A DNA stretch of 5,845 nucleotides, taken from NCBI GenBank assembly GCA_900551465.1, contig URWL01000146.1, forward strand, positions 1-5,845, read 5' to 3'. Each line of letters opens with the position of its first letter. Positions within the stretch are counted from its first letter, which is position 1. Of this stretch, positions 1-5,845 are shown one piece after another. The translations under genes and the position numbers were made by a program. The DNA comes from an uncultured Blautia sp. (GTDB lineage: Bacteria; Bacillota; Clostridia; Lachnospirales; Lachnospiraceae). The notes under the pieces are model-generated. The model saw nothing but the letters and a program-made list of their open reading frames with translations. It was not told the DNA's origin and did no database searches.

Positions 1-381
1 TCCCACAGGAGTAGTATTATAATAAGAAAAGGATAAGGTCTGCAGGTGTCTGAACTGCGCCCATTTCAGATCCTTTCCTATATTCATTTCAATAGTTGTC
101 GCTGCATGTACAGACAGATACACGCTGATGGTCTGCGCCACGATCACTGCCACATATACCAAAGCAAAGGCATGGATCCCTTTCAGAGAATCCGGAATAA
201 TAAAATGATCGATGGCATAACTCTGGAACAGAGGAACCAGCACATCCACTCCTGCCAGAAGTATGTTCAGGCTGAAGGTGATTAAAAAATATTTTTTATA
301 CGGTTTAAAGTAGGGCAGCATTTTTGCCCAGATTTTAAACTGAAAAGGTTTCGTATACTCCTGTTCTTCATAAGCTGCCAT
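1..381 (-). CDS. Heterodimeric ABC exporter, second half-transporter (N-terminal 127 residues only)
   Basis: This gene starts at the ATG at 381-379 and stays open for 127 codons to the window edge, so only the first part of the membrane domain is seen. The visible protein has a short cytoplasmic N-terminus (MAAYEEQEYTKPF), a hydrophobic segment at about residues 31-52, a second at about 69-91, and then the intracellular-loop stretch HLQTLSFSYYNTTPVG at 112-127. That stretch is typical of type IV (ABCB-like) exporters such as YheH/BmrD, where it precedes the coupling helix. The ATPase domain lies outside the window. The start overlaps the end of the upstream ABC gene by 14 bases, which suggests translational coupling and a two-subunit pump. 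Family knowledge predicts that this subunit carries the canonical catalytic Glu, since its partner has Asp there. The substrate is unknown. The ABC exporter call is secure; the exact subfamily is less so. Confidence 0.9.
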   Translation of the reverse strand, partial: MAAYEEQEYTKPFQFKIWAKMLPYFKPYKKYFLITFSLNILLAGVDVLVPLFQSYAIDHFIIPDSLKGIHAFALVYVAVIVAQTISVYLSVHAATTIEMNIGKDLKWAQFRHLQTLSFSYYNTTPVG

Positions 382-2182
382 TGCTTCTCACCTCTTTTCT
401 GTCGTCATGACTCATCTGTATCTCATAGATCTGCCGGTAAATCCCGTTTCTCTCTATCAGCTCCTGATGGGTTCCCATTTCTTCCATTTTCCCCTGATTC
501 AGTACCAGGATCTGTGAAGCCCCCATAAGTGTTGTGATACGATGAGAGATCAAAATTACTGTAGTATCCTTCATACACTCCTTCAGAGCCTGACGGATCT
601 TGTGGTCTGTCTCTGAATCCACAGCAGAAAGGGAATCGTCAAACACCATGATCGGCGCTTTCTGAAGAAGCATCCGTGCAATGGCGACACGCTGCCTCTG
701 CCCTCCGGAAAGGGTAACGCCCCTTTCACCGACCAATGTTTCATAGCCGTCCGGAAAGCTCATGATAGCGTCATCCACACAGGCGATCCGGGCCGCTTCA
801 CGAATTTCCTCCATCGTCGCTTCCGGTCTGGAGGCAGCAATATTTTCCCGGATGGTTCTGGAATAAAGAAATGGCTCCTGAAGCACCATGCCAATATTAC
901 GGCGCAGCTGTTCCAGAGGAATCTCGCGGATATCCTTTCCCCCAATGGTAATGGAACTTCTCTGATCTTTCAGGGAATAAAACCTTTCCAGCAGCTGTAC
1001 AATCGTAGATTTTCCACTTCCTGTACCTCCCAGAATCCCAAAAGTAGCTCCCTGAGGAATGTGAAAAGATACATCATCCAGCACCTTTTTGCCATCCTCA
1101 TACTGAAAATCCACATGGCTGAAGGAAATGTCATAAGATTTCCACAGTTTCTCACCTCTGTCCACATGTTTCGCGAAAGCTTCAGAAGAAGGCTCTTTCT
1201 GATATCCCTCCTCCTGACTGCCCAGTATGTAGTCTACACGGTCAAAGGACACACCGGCCTTACTCATGTCAGATAAGATCCTTCCCAGTCCCCGGATCGG
1301 CCATACCAGAGCAGTATTATAGGAAGCAAAAGCCACAAATTCTCCTACGGAAATATTTCCATGTACTGCCTCCACAGCTCCCAGTACAATGATCGTAACA
1401 ACCTGAAGACCTGTAATCAGATCCCCCACGCCCCAGTAAAGACCGGAAAGAGTTCCCAGACGGATCCATAAATTTGCAAAAGCATTATTCTTCTCCAGAA
1501 ACCGGTCCATCTCATATTTTTCCCGCCCAAAAGCGCGGACAACCCGGACGCCGGTAGCATTCTCCTGCACCACTGTGGACAGCGCTCCCTCCGCCTCGTC
1601 TGCATCCGTAAAACGCCTTGCGATCAACCGGTAAAAAACAGCCGAATACACAACTACCAGAGGCACAAATAAAAGAACGATCATCGAAAGCTTCACATTC
1701 ATGGCAACCATCATCCCAAAGGAAACCGCCACCAGAAAAATCGTGCGGAACACTTCCAGAAGCTGCGTAACCACAAAATTCCGTATTACTTCCACATCGG
1801 AAGTACAACGCTGGATGATATCTCCTGTCTGGTTTTTATCATGCCAGCTCATAGGAAGTTTCTGTACATGGGCAAACAGCGTATCCCTCATATTTTTGGC
1901 AAAATTCTCTCCTGCTCTGGCAGTGTGATACCTGCTTACAAACATGGCAGCGCCGGAAAGAAGAGCCACTGCCGCCAGAATCAGCGCCATCACCCACAAA
2001 TGCTCTGACAGATACGGGTATCTGCTGCTTCCCAGCACCGAATCAATGGTAAAGCGGAATATCTGGGGCGTCAGAGAATTTAATATGGTAGTAATAAAAG
2101 AGGCAGCCACTGCTGCCGCAAAAGCGCCTCTGGCTCCCACAAAAAAACGGGAGATCAGCTGTAATCGTCTGTGTTTTTTCAT
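368..2182 (-). CDS. Heterodimeric ABC exporter, half-transporter with degenerate ATPase site (YheI/BmrC-like)
   Basis: A half-size ABC exporter: an N-terminal six-helix membrane domain (about residues 15-310) fused to an ATPase domain (about 350-590), numbered from the preferred start. Visible motifs are Walker A GGTGSGKS (385-392), Q-loop Gln435, signature LSGGQ (491-495), Walker B IMVFD (511-515), D-loop SAVD (519-522) and H-loop His547. The residue after Walker B is Asp516 instead of the usual catalytic Glu. In TM287/288, BmrC/BmrD and similar pumps this marks the subunit with the degenerate, slowly hydrolysing site, so it should pair with the next gene, which overlaps it by 14 bases. The frame is also open to a GTG at 2221, but that codon sits at the predicted transcription start and has no ribosome site. 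The ATG at 2182 has GGAG eight bases upstream and gives 604 residues, a usual length. Such pumps export drugs, lipids or peptides; the cargo here is unknown. Confidence 0.93.
   Translation of the reverse strand: MKKHRRLQLISRFFVGARGAFAAAVAASFITTILNSLTPQIFRFTIDSVLGSSRYPYLSEHLWVMALILAAVALLSGAAMFVSRYHTARAGENFAKNMRDTLFAHVQKLPMSWHDKNQTGDIIQRCTSDVEVIRNFVVTQLLEVFRTIFLVAVSFGMMVAMNVKLSMIVLLFVPLVVVYSAVFYRLIARRFTDADEAEGALSTVVQENATGVRVVRAFGREKYEMDRFLEKNNAFANLWIRLGTLSGLYWGVGDLITGLQVVTIIVLGAVEAVHGNISVGEFVAFASYNTALVWPIRGLGRILSDMSKAGVSFDRVDYILGSQEEGYQKEPSSEAFAKHVDRGEKLWKSYDISFSHVDFQYEDGKKVLDDVSFHIPQGATFGILGGTGSGKSTIVQLLERFYSLKDQRSSITIGGKDIREIPLEQLRRNIGMVLQEPFLYSRTIRENIAASRPEATMEEIREAARIACVDDAIMSFPDGYETLVGERGVTLSGGQRQRVAIARMLLQKAPIMVFDDSLSAVDSETDHKIRQALKECMKDTTVILISHRITTLMGASQILVLNQGKMEEMGTHQELIERNGIYRQIYEIQMSHDDRKEVRSNGSL
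388..395 (-). promoter_or_regulatory. Ribosome binding site for the second ABC half-transporter
   Basis: The minus strand reads AGAGGTGA six bases before the ATG at 381. It is a near-perfect match to the anti-Shine-Dalgarno sequence and fixes the start, which lies inside the end of the upstream ABC gene. Confidence 0.85.
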
Positions 2183-2190
2183 CTTTTCTG

Positions 2191-2194
2191 CTCC
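2191..2194 (-). promoter_or_regulatory. Ribosome binding site deciding the first ABC gene's start
   Basis: GGAG on the minus strand lies eight bases before the ATG at 2182. The alternative GTG 39 bases upstream has only an A/T-rich stretch without a purine-rich site in front of it, so the ATG is preferred. Confidence 0.7.
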
Positions 2195-2227
2195 AATTTT
2201 CTTTGATAAAGTGTATCTCACAGTCTT

Positions 2228-2256
2228 ATTGTATGGTATCAGAAGGGAAAAATCAA
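2228..2256 (-). promoter_or_regulatory. Sigma-A-type promoter for the ABC exporter pair
   Basis: On the minus strand a -35 box TTGATT (2256-2251, 4 of 6 consensus bases) is followed by exactly 17 bases and a -10 box TACAAT (2233-2228, 5 of 6). Transcription should begin near 2221, giving a leader of about 39 bases before the ATG at 2182. The promoter sits immediately past the terminator of the upstream operon, so the exporter pair should be transcribed on its own. I saw no convincing operator palindrome around it and no regulator gene in the window. Confidence 0.75.
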
Positions 2257-2264
2257 GAAAACAA

Positions 2265-2296
2265 AAATCCCCGGAAACGCTCTGTTCCGGAGATTT
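2265..2296 (-). terminator. Rho-independent terminator of the biosynthetic operon
   Basis: In the minus-strand transcript AAAUCUCCGGAA (2296-2285) pairs with UUCCGGGGAUUU (2276-2265): twelve pairs including one G-U, closing an eight-base loop. The U-rich run UUUUUGUUUUCUU follows, starting within the stem foot. The stem begins five bases after the stop codon of the acyl ligase gene, so it ends the hydrolase/condensation/carrier/ligase transcript. Confidence 0.92.
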
Positions 2297-2301
2297 ATTC
2301 C

Positions 2302-3810
2302 TTAATATCTTTTTATTTTTTTGGAAGGTGTTTTTTCAAATTCTGTCTCTCTGACTTTAAGGCTGTAAACTCTCTTATGAGCAGGTGCAGTTTTGTTATA
2401 ATCATCCACCACTTCCTGCAGCACAGCCTGGATCTCTGTGATCTCTTTTTTCTTTGCATACTCATAATCCGGGAAGATCTCCGCCTCAATGACGCCGTTA
2501 CTTTCCCTTACCAGAATTTCCTGTACCAGACGATGTTCACCGATCTTGTTTTCCAGTTCTTCCGGAGAAACATTTTCACCATTTTTTGTAATGATCAGGT
2601 TTTTCTTTCTTCCGGTCAGATATACAAATCCCTCTTCGTCAACATAACCCAGGTCTCCGGTGCGGAGCCATCCGTCCTCAGTAAGAGCTTCTGCAGTCTC
2701 TTCCGGCATCTTATAGTATCCCTTCATCACGCTGCTTCCCCGTACCCACAGTTCCTTATCTACTGTCTTTGCCTCACAGTTGGGAAGCAGCTGCCCTACA
2801 GAATCTTTGCGGATATTCCACGGAACGGTTGTACTGATGACCGGAGCACATTCTGTCATTCCATAGCCCTGAAGGATCTTAATCCCATAGCGCTGAAACA
2901 GATCCACATAAGCAGGGTTCAGATATGCGCCGCCGCTGCAGATGGTATGGAAACTCTCTCCAAACACTTCCTTTTTTACAATTTCAGGGGGAAGTCCTGC
3001 CGCATCTTCCAGTTTTTTTGCCATGGTCTCGATCATCAGAGGCACCATCAGGATCATATTGGGCTGAAACAGCTTAATATTTTTTGCCACACGAAGAAGA
3101 GAATCATTGATACAGATGATAGCTCCCAGTGTCATTCCTTTGAGAATATCCATAGTCAGACAATAGGCATGATGAACCGGAAGCACAGACAACGCCACCG
3201 TACGTTTCGGAAGTTTCATATCAAGGCAGGTTGCATTTTCTGCCAGATTCCTGTGGGTGAGCATAACACCCTTGCTTTTTCCTGTTGTTCCGGAAGTAAA
3301 CATGATCGTGCACAGATCCTCCGGAGAAGGAACGATCTTACAGACATCCTCGGCTTCTTCCACCAGTTTCCAGAAAGAAAGCGCCTCTTCATCCGACTCT
3401 TCATTCTGCATGGAGATCAGATATTTCAGCTTTGGACAGCGTTCCTTTACTATGGCAGCAACATCCCGGCGGATCTCATCCACAACAAAAACCGTTGCGT
3501 CTGCCCGGTGGATCAGTTCACACATTTCCTCTGCGGGAAGGGATACGTCCAGAGGCACTGCCACACTTGCGCTGTTGACTGTTCCCAGATAAGCTGTCAG
3601 CCAGGCATAGGAAGTCATTCCTGTGATCGCCACATGATTTCCCTGCTCTCCCAGCTTTTCCAGCACACAGGAAAAGCGTTCACTGTCTCTTCTTAATTCT
3701 GCATAAGATTTTGATGCAATTTCTTTTTTTCCGGTTTTATAACGAACCACATCTCCGTCTCCAAATTCCTCTGCCGCCTGAATGACGATCTCGCGTATGG
3801 TTTCTGCCAT
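2302..3810 (-). CDS. AMP-forming acyl ligase (fatty acyl-CoA/acyl-ACP synthetase family)
   Basis: A 502-residue member of the adenylate-forming (ANL) superfamily. It should activate a carboxylic acid with ATP to acyl-AMP and pass it to a thiol. Visible motifs are the phosphate-binding loop TSGTTGKSKG (172-181), LPVHHAY (210-216), GYGMTE (315-320), TGD (384-386), the hinge region GRKKNLIITKNGENVSPEE (400-418) and the C-terminal TPSKKIKR (494-501), whose Lys498 sits where the catalytic lysine is expected. HHAY, KNGENVSPEE and KKIKR resemble long-chain fatty acyl ligases more than NRPS amino-acid adenylation domains, so the substrate is probably a fatty acid. The carrier protein gene directly upstream (38-base gap) suggests the acceptor is that protein's phosphopantetheine and not free CoA; this is inference. 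The start is supported by the RBS at 3815-3820. It is the last gene before the terminator. A housekeeping acyl-CoA synthetase is the alternative, less likely given the neighbours. Confidence 0.92.
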   Translation of the reverse strand: MAETIREIVIQAAEEFGDGDVVRYKTGKKEIASKSYAELRRDSERFSCVLEKLGEQGNHVAITGMTSYAWLTAYLGTVNSASVAVPLDVSLPAEEMCELIHRADATVFVVDEIRRDVAAIVKERCPKLKYLISMQNEESDEEALSFWKLVEEAEDVCKIVPSPEDLCTIMFTSGTTGKSKGVMLTHRNLAENATCLDMKLPKRTVALSVLPVHHAYCLTMDILKGMTLGAIICINDSLLRVAKNIKLFQPNMILMVPLMIETMAKKLEDAAGLPPEIVKKEVFGESFHTICSGGAYLNPAYVDLFQRYGIKILQGYGMTECAPVISTTVPWNIRKDSVGQLLPNCEAKTVDKELWVRGSSVMKGYYKMPEETAEALTEDGWLRTGDLGYVDEEGFVYLTGRKKNLIITKNGENVSPEELENKIGEHRLVQEILVRESNGVIEAEIFPDYEYAKKKEITEIQAVLQEVVDDYNKTAPAHKRVYSLKVRETEFEKTPSKKIKRY

Positions 3811-3814
3811 TTCT

Positions 3815-3820
3815 CCACCT
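3815..3820 (-). promoter_or_regulatory. Ribosome binding site for the acyl ligase
   Basis: The minus strand reads AGGTGG four bases before the ATG at 3810, inside a purine-rich run (AGGAAGGAAAAGGTGGAGAA). The spacing is a little short but the match is good and supports this start. Confidence 0.65.
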
Positions 3821-3848
3821 TTTCCTTCCTTATTTTTCTTATTCTTGA

Positions 3849-4073
3849 CTAGGATAAACGCTCCATGTATGCGGCAGCTTCTCCTACTGTACGGATATCT
3901 GCAGCTTCCTGCTGATCGATCTCAATATCAAATTCATCCTCCAGATCTCCCAGCATACTCATAAAATCAAAGGAGGTAAATCCCAGATCTTCCATAAATC
4001 TGGATTCCGGTGTAACATTCTCCGGTTCAACCTCTACATAATTACAAATTACTTCTACCAGCTTCTCAAACAT
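3849..4073 (-). CDS. Free-standing acyl carrier protein (ACP/PCP-like)
   Basis: A 74-residue carrier protein with the usual length and four-helix pattern of ACPs. The attachment motif is DLGFTSFDFMSM (29-40), with Ser34 in the place of the phosphopantetheinylated serine of the common DSL motif; Thr-Ser-Phe replaces Asp-Ser-Leu. The protein is strongly acidic (20 Asp/Glu against 4 Lys/Arg), as expected. It lies between the condensation protein and the acyl ligase, so it most likely carries the acyl group activated by the ligase and presents it to the condensation protein. This is a dedicated carrier and not the fatty-acid-synthesis ACP, judged by context and by the divergent motif. A phosphopantetheinyl transferase is needed but none is visible here. 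The start is set by AAGGAG seven bases upstream. Confidence 0.93.
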   Translation of the reverse strand: MFEKLVEVICNYVEVEPENVTPESRFMEDLGFTSFDFMSMLGDLEDEFDIEIDQQEAADIRTVGEAAAYMERLS

Positions 4074-4080
4074 ATTCGAT

Positions 4081-4086
4081 CTCCTT
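4081..4086 (-). promoter_or_regulatory. Ribosome binding site for the carrier protein
   Basis: AAGGAG on the minus strand with a seven-base spacer to the ATG at 4073. It is a strong site, in keeping with the high carrier-protein levels such systems need. Confidence 0.8.
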
Positions 4087-4154
4087 TTTATACGTTTTTA
4101 TATTAATTCGGTCTGCCCTTTCACCTTTTTCCTGCAGACACATATTTTCTCATC

Positions 4155-5558
4155 TTAAACAAGTTTAATGATATCTCCTATAGGAAGATTTGGGTTCTCT
4201 GTTCCTTTAAACATAATCTTGCAGAGATAATAGTATAAATACTCCAGCTTTTCTCTGGACACAGCCTTGATCTGATGCTCAAAATTAAAGTCCAGACCAT
4301 TGTCCTCCGGACGGTGCATAACAGTCAGATACATAGCCTGGGTAGTGGCTCCGTTTGGATACCATTTTGTCTTATATTTAATATCTCCCAGCTTTTCCAG
4401 TCCCTTTTCTCTCAAAGTCATAGGCTGATAGGTAAGCGCCATAGGCTCATATGTATGGCCCTTTCTGGTAGAATATCTTCTGCTTCTTTCTGCAAAATAG
4501 GCAACCGGATCATAATTTGCATGACGGAACATTTCATTCTGACGGTCGCGGATCTCATAGATTCCTTCCAGGAAGGTTTTGTCCTGAGAGATCACGGTAC
4601 GAAACGGGAAGGAATGGATCCTTGTTCCTCCTGATTTTTTCTCCTTCAAAGTGGCTCGGCGGGCGATGGCGGTATTAATAGAAACGTCGTCATTGCCGTT
4701 TTCTTTCTGAAAATATGTACGAAGTCCCATAAGCAGCAGACATGCCAGAGAAATATGATATTTTTCACAGAAATCCATCAGGCGTTTTGTAGGCTCTTCT
4801 TCCAGATGAAAAATATCCAGTTCTGAATCTACAGAGTCCGATACGTCTACAACTGCCCGCTCGTCCGGATTGTCATAGCGCCGGCGGAACTGATCCAGAA
4901 GCCTTGTTCCGTCTATTCCATTAAAGATCGGCTCTGACTCTGCAATAAGATTTTTGAAAAATTCCTCATCACGCTGTTTTGCCTTACAGCCTTCCTCATA
5001 GGCAAGATCCTTTTTCAGCTGTTCAATATAGGAAGCCATTTCTTTTGGCGGCTCTACACCCTCATATTCCGTGCTGCAGTACAGTTCGATAATGTCCTTC
5101 ATAAAGCAGATCAGAGACTGGGCATCCATAGTCATATGGTCTGCCAGGAAATAAATCCCATTATAACCTTCCGGCATTTTGATCATTACAATACGGTTCA
5201 TAGGAGAATCATCGCGCTTAAAAGGAACTGCTGTCCATGCCCGCATAGTCCTTTCCGCCTCTTCCAATGTCCCCTGGGAAAAGTCCACGAATTCAATGTC
5301 TCTCTCCTCTTTATCCACAACGTACTGGTAATAAGTGCCTTCCTTGTCGTGAGCAAAGCGAAGACGCATGGAATCACAGCGTTCATAAGCCTTATAAATA
5401 CATTCCTTCAGAAGCTCAAAATCCAGATCCACCTCGATGGTAAGGCTTGTTCCAATATTCAGGACTTCTTTTTTAGGACAAAAGCTCTGATAGTATAAAT
5501 GAAATTTCTGTGCTGCCGTCAACGGATAAACAGGATATCCTTTTCTTTTTCTCATCAT
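4155..5558 (-). CDS. Free-standing NRPS-type condensation-domain protein
   Basis: A 467-residue protein that is a single condensation domain with no attached adenylation or carrier domain. Family landmarks appear in order: YPLTAAQKFHLYYQ (11-24, motif C1), CDSMRLRF (61-68, C2), the active-site stretch DHMTMDA (140-146, C3), a segment like C5 (IHSFPFRTVIS, 314-324) and a C6-like HANYDPVAYF (346-355). Canonical C3 is HHxxxDG. Here the second, catalytic His (141) and the Asp (145) are kept, while the first His is Asp140 and the Gly is Ala146. It is therefore probably active, joining the acyl group on the neighbouring carrier protein to an amine or another nucleophile. The start overlaps the hydrolase stop as ATGA and has GGAGGT eight bases upstream; a second ATG follows directly, so the true start could be one codon later. 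Ester-forming or acyltransferase relatives of the superfamily are an alternative. Confidence 0.88.
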   Translation of the reverse strand: MMRKRKGYPVYPLTAAQKFHLYYQSFCPKKEVLNIGTSLTIEVDLDFELLKECIYKAYERCDSMRLRFAHDKEGTYYQYVVDKEERDIEFVDFSQGTLEEAERTMRAWTAVPFKRDDSPMNRIVMIKMPEGYNGIYFLADHMTMDAQSLICFMKDIIELYCSTEYEGVEPPKEMASYIEQLKKDLAYEEGCKAKQRDEEFFKNLIAESEPIFNGIDGTRLLDQFRRRYDNPDERAVVDVSDSVDSELDIFHLEEEPTKRLMDFCEKYHISLACLLLMGLRTYFQKENGNDDVSINTAIARRATLKEKKSGGTRIHSFPFRTVISQDKTFLEGIYEIRDRQNEMFRHANYDPVAYFAERSRRYSTRKGHTYEPMALTYQPMTLREKGLEKLGDIKYKTKWYPNGATTQAMYLTVMHRPEDNGLDFNFEHQIKAVSREKLEYLYYYLCKIMFKGTENPNLPIGDIIKLV

Positions 5559-5845
5559 CTGACAATACCTCCGATAAACGTATCCAAAGCCTTCTCATAG
5601 GCTTCCATGTCTTTATAATAGCTTTCTGCATGAGCAGCGCCCGAGATGATCAGTCTGGCCTTGGGAACTGCACAGTTTTCATAGATTTTATCACACATAC
5701 TGTGCGGAACAAACGTGTCTGCATCCCCATGAATCAGAAGAATCGGAACCTTTGCCTTCTGTACCTCTCTGGCTGCATTACATTCGTCCAGTCCATATCC
5801 CGCCTTCTTTTTATTGATCCGGTCTGATATCTGGATCATGGGAAA
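5555..5845 (-). CDS. Alpha/beta hydrolase, C-terminal part (5' end beyond window)
   Basis: The last 96 codons of a gene that continues past the window edge; the frame remains open upstream of the Met codon at 5839, so that Met is probably internal. The visible part carries the second half of an alpha/beta-hydrolase catalytic triad. IHGDADTFVP (codons 5734-5705) holds the likely acid Asp at 5719-5717, and SGAAHAESY holds the catalytic His at 5632-5630. The nucleophile Ser would lie off the window. The pattern AGYGLDECNA, then HGDADTFVP, then GAAHAESY, recalls YqkD-like hydrolases of Firmicutes. Its stop overlaps the condensation gene start by four bases, so the two are very likely cotranslated. 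Possible roles are thioester or ester hydrolysis (substrate release or proofreading of the carrier protein) or an unrelated esterase; the sequence does not decide. Only the fold and the partial triad are secure. Confidence 0.88.
   Translation of the reverse strand, partial: FPMIQISDRINKKKAGYGLDECNAAREVQKAKVPILLIHGDADTFVPHSMCDKIYENCAVPKARLIISGAAHAESYYKDMEAYEKALDTFIGGIVR
5567..5572 (-). promoter_or_regulatory. Ribosome binding site for the condensation protein
   Basis: GGAGGT on the minus strand lies eight bases before the ATG at 5558, inside the end of the hydrolase gene. It favours the first of the two adjacent ATG codons. Confidence 0.8.

Noticed and set aside
1..381. Plus-strand frame of 79 codons at 46-285 within this stretch.
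   Set aside because: The opposite strand encodes a continuous ABC exporter N-terminus with a strong ribosome site, so the plus-strand frame is a shadow.
2203..3696. A 497-codon open frame on the plus strand.
   Set aside because: It lies antisense to the acyl ligase, whose motifs are unmistakable. Its translation is rich in Cys, His and Phe with no family resemblance, and it would also run through the promoter and terminator region.
2302..3810. Reading the ligase as an amino-acid adenylation domain of an NRPS.
   Set aside because: The HHAY segment and the KKIKR C-terminus fit fatty acyl ligases, and I could not identify the Asp-containing amino-acid pocket motif.
4087..4110. A/T-rich stretch resembling a -10 box before the carrier protein gene.
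   Set aside because: TAATAT and TATAAA occur, but no -35 box stands at a proper distance. The genes are better explained as one operon.
4111..4139. Inverted repeat GTCTGC/GCAGAC in the gap between the condensation and carrier genes.
   Set aside because: Only six pairs around a 17-base loop and no U-run after it, so it is not a convincing terminator or riboswitch; likely chance.
4066..4143. A 25-codon minus-strand frame in the gap before the carrier protein gene, overlapping its start by eight bases.
   Set aside because: It has no real ribosome site (only a weak GATGAG upstream) and no recognisable sequence. A leader peptide is possible but unsupported.

Overview
The window reads like the chromosome of a gut-type Clostridia (Firmicutes), most likely Lachnospiraceae. 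This is inferred from moderate GC, strong AGGAGG-type Shine-Dalgarno sites, the style of the ABC exporter and hydrolase proteins, and the gene set; no taxonomic marker is present. All supported genes lie on the minus strand, so transcription runs from high to low coordinates.

Region 1 (about 5845 to 2265) is the downstream part of a small biosynthetic operon. In transcription order it holds the C-terminal third or so of an alpha/beta hydrolase (runs off the window), a free-standing NRPS-type condensation-domain protein (467 aa), a free-standing acyl carrier protein (74 aa) and an AMP-forming acyl ligase that looks like a fatty-acid ligase (502 aa). A clear Rho-independent terminator follows at 2265-2296. 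Hydrolase and condensation protein overlap by four bases (ATGA), and the other gaps are 81 and 38 bases. The three core proteins form a minimal assembly line: the ligase activates an acid as the acyl-AMP and loads the carrier protein, and the condensation protein transfers the acyl group to a nucleophile, most plausibly an amine. There is no amino-acid adenylation domain, thioesterase or reductase domain in the window. This matches, as far as I recall, the architecture of the gut Clostridia clusters reported to make fatty acid amides from fatty acids and amines (neurotransmitter-like products). The product here cannot be read from sequence.

Region 2 (about 2256 to 1) is a separate transcription unit with its own sigma-A-like promoter (2228-2256) only eight bases past the terminator stem. 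It encodes two half-size ABC exporters that overlap by 14 bases. The first (604 aa from the preferred ATG at 2182) has Asp in place of the catalytic Glu after Walker B, the mark of the degenerate half of a heterodimeric exporter (BmrC/TM287 type). The second, cut by the window edge after 127 residues, is its presumed partner. Whether this pump exports the product of the neighbouring operon is a guess from proximity only.

No tRNA, rRNA, CRISPR array, insertion sequence or long repeat was seen. Gene-free gaps are all under 100 bases.
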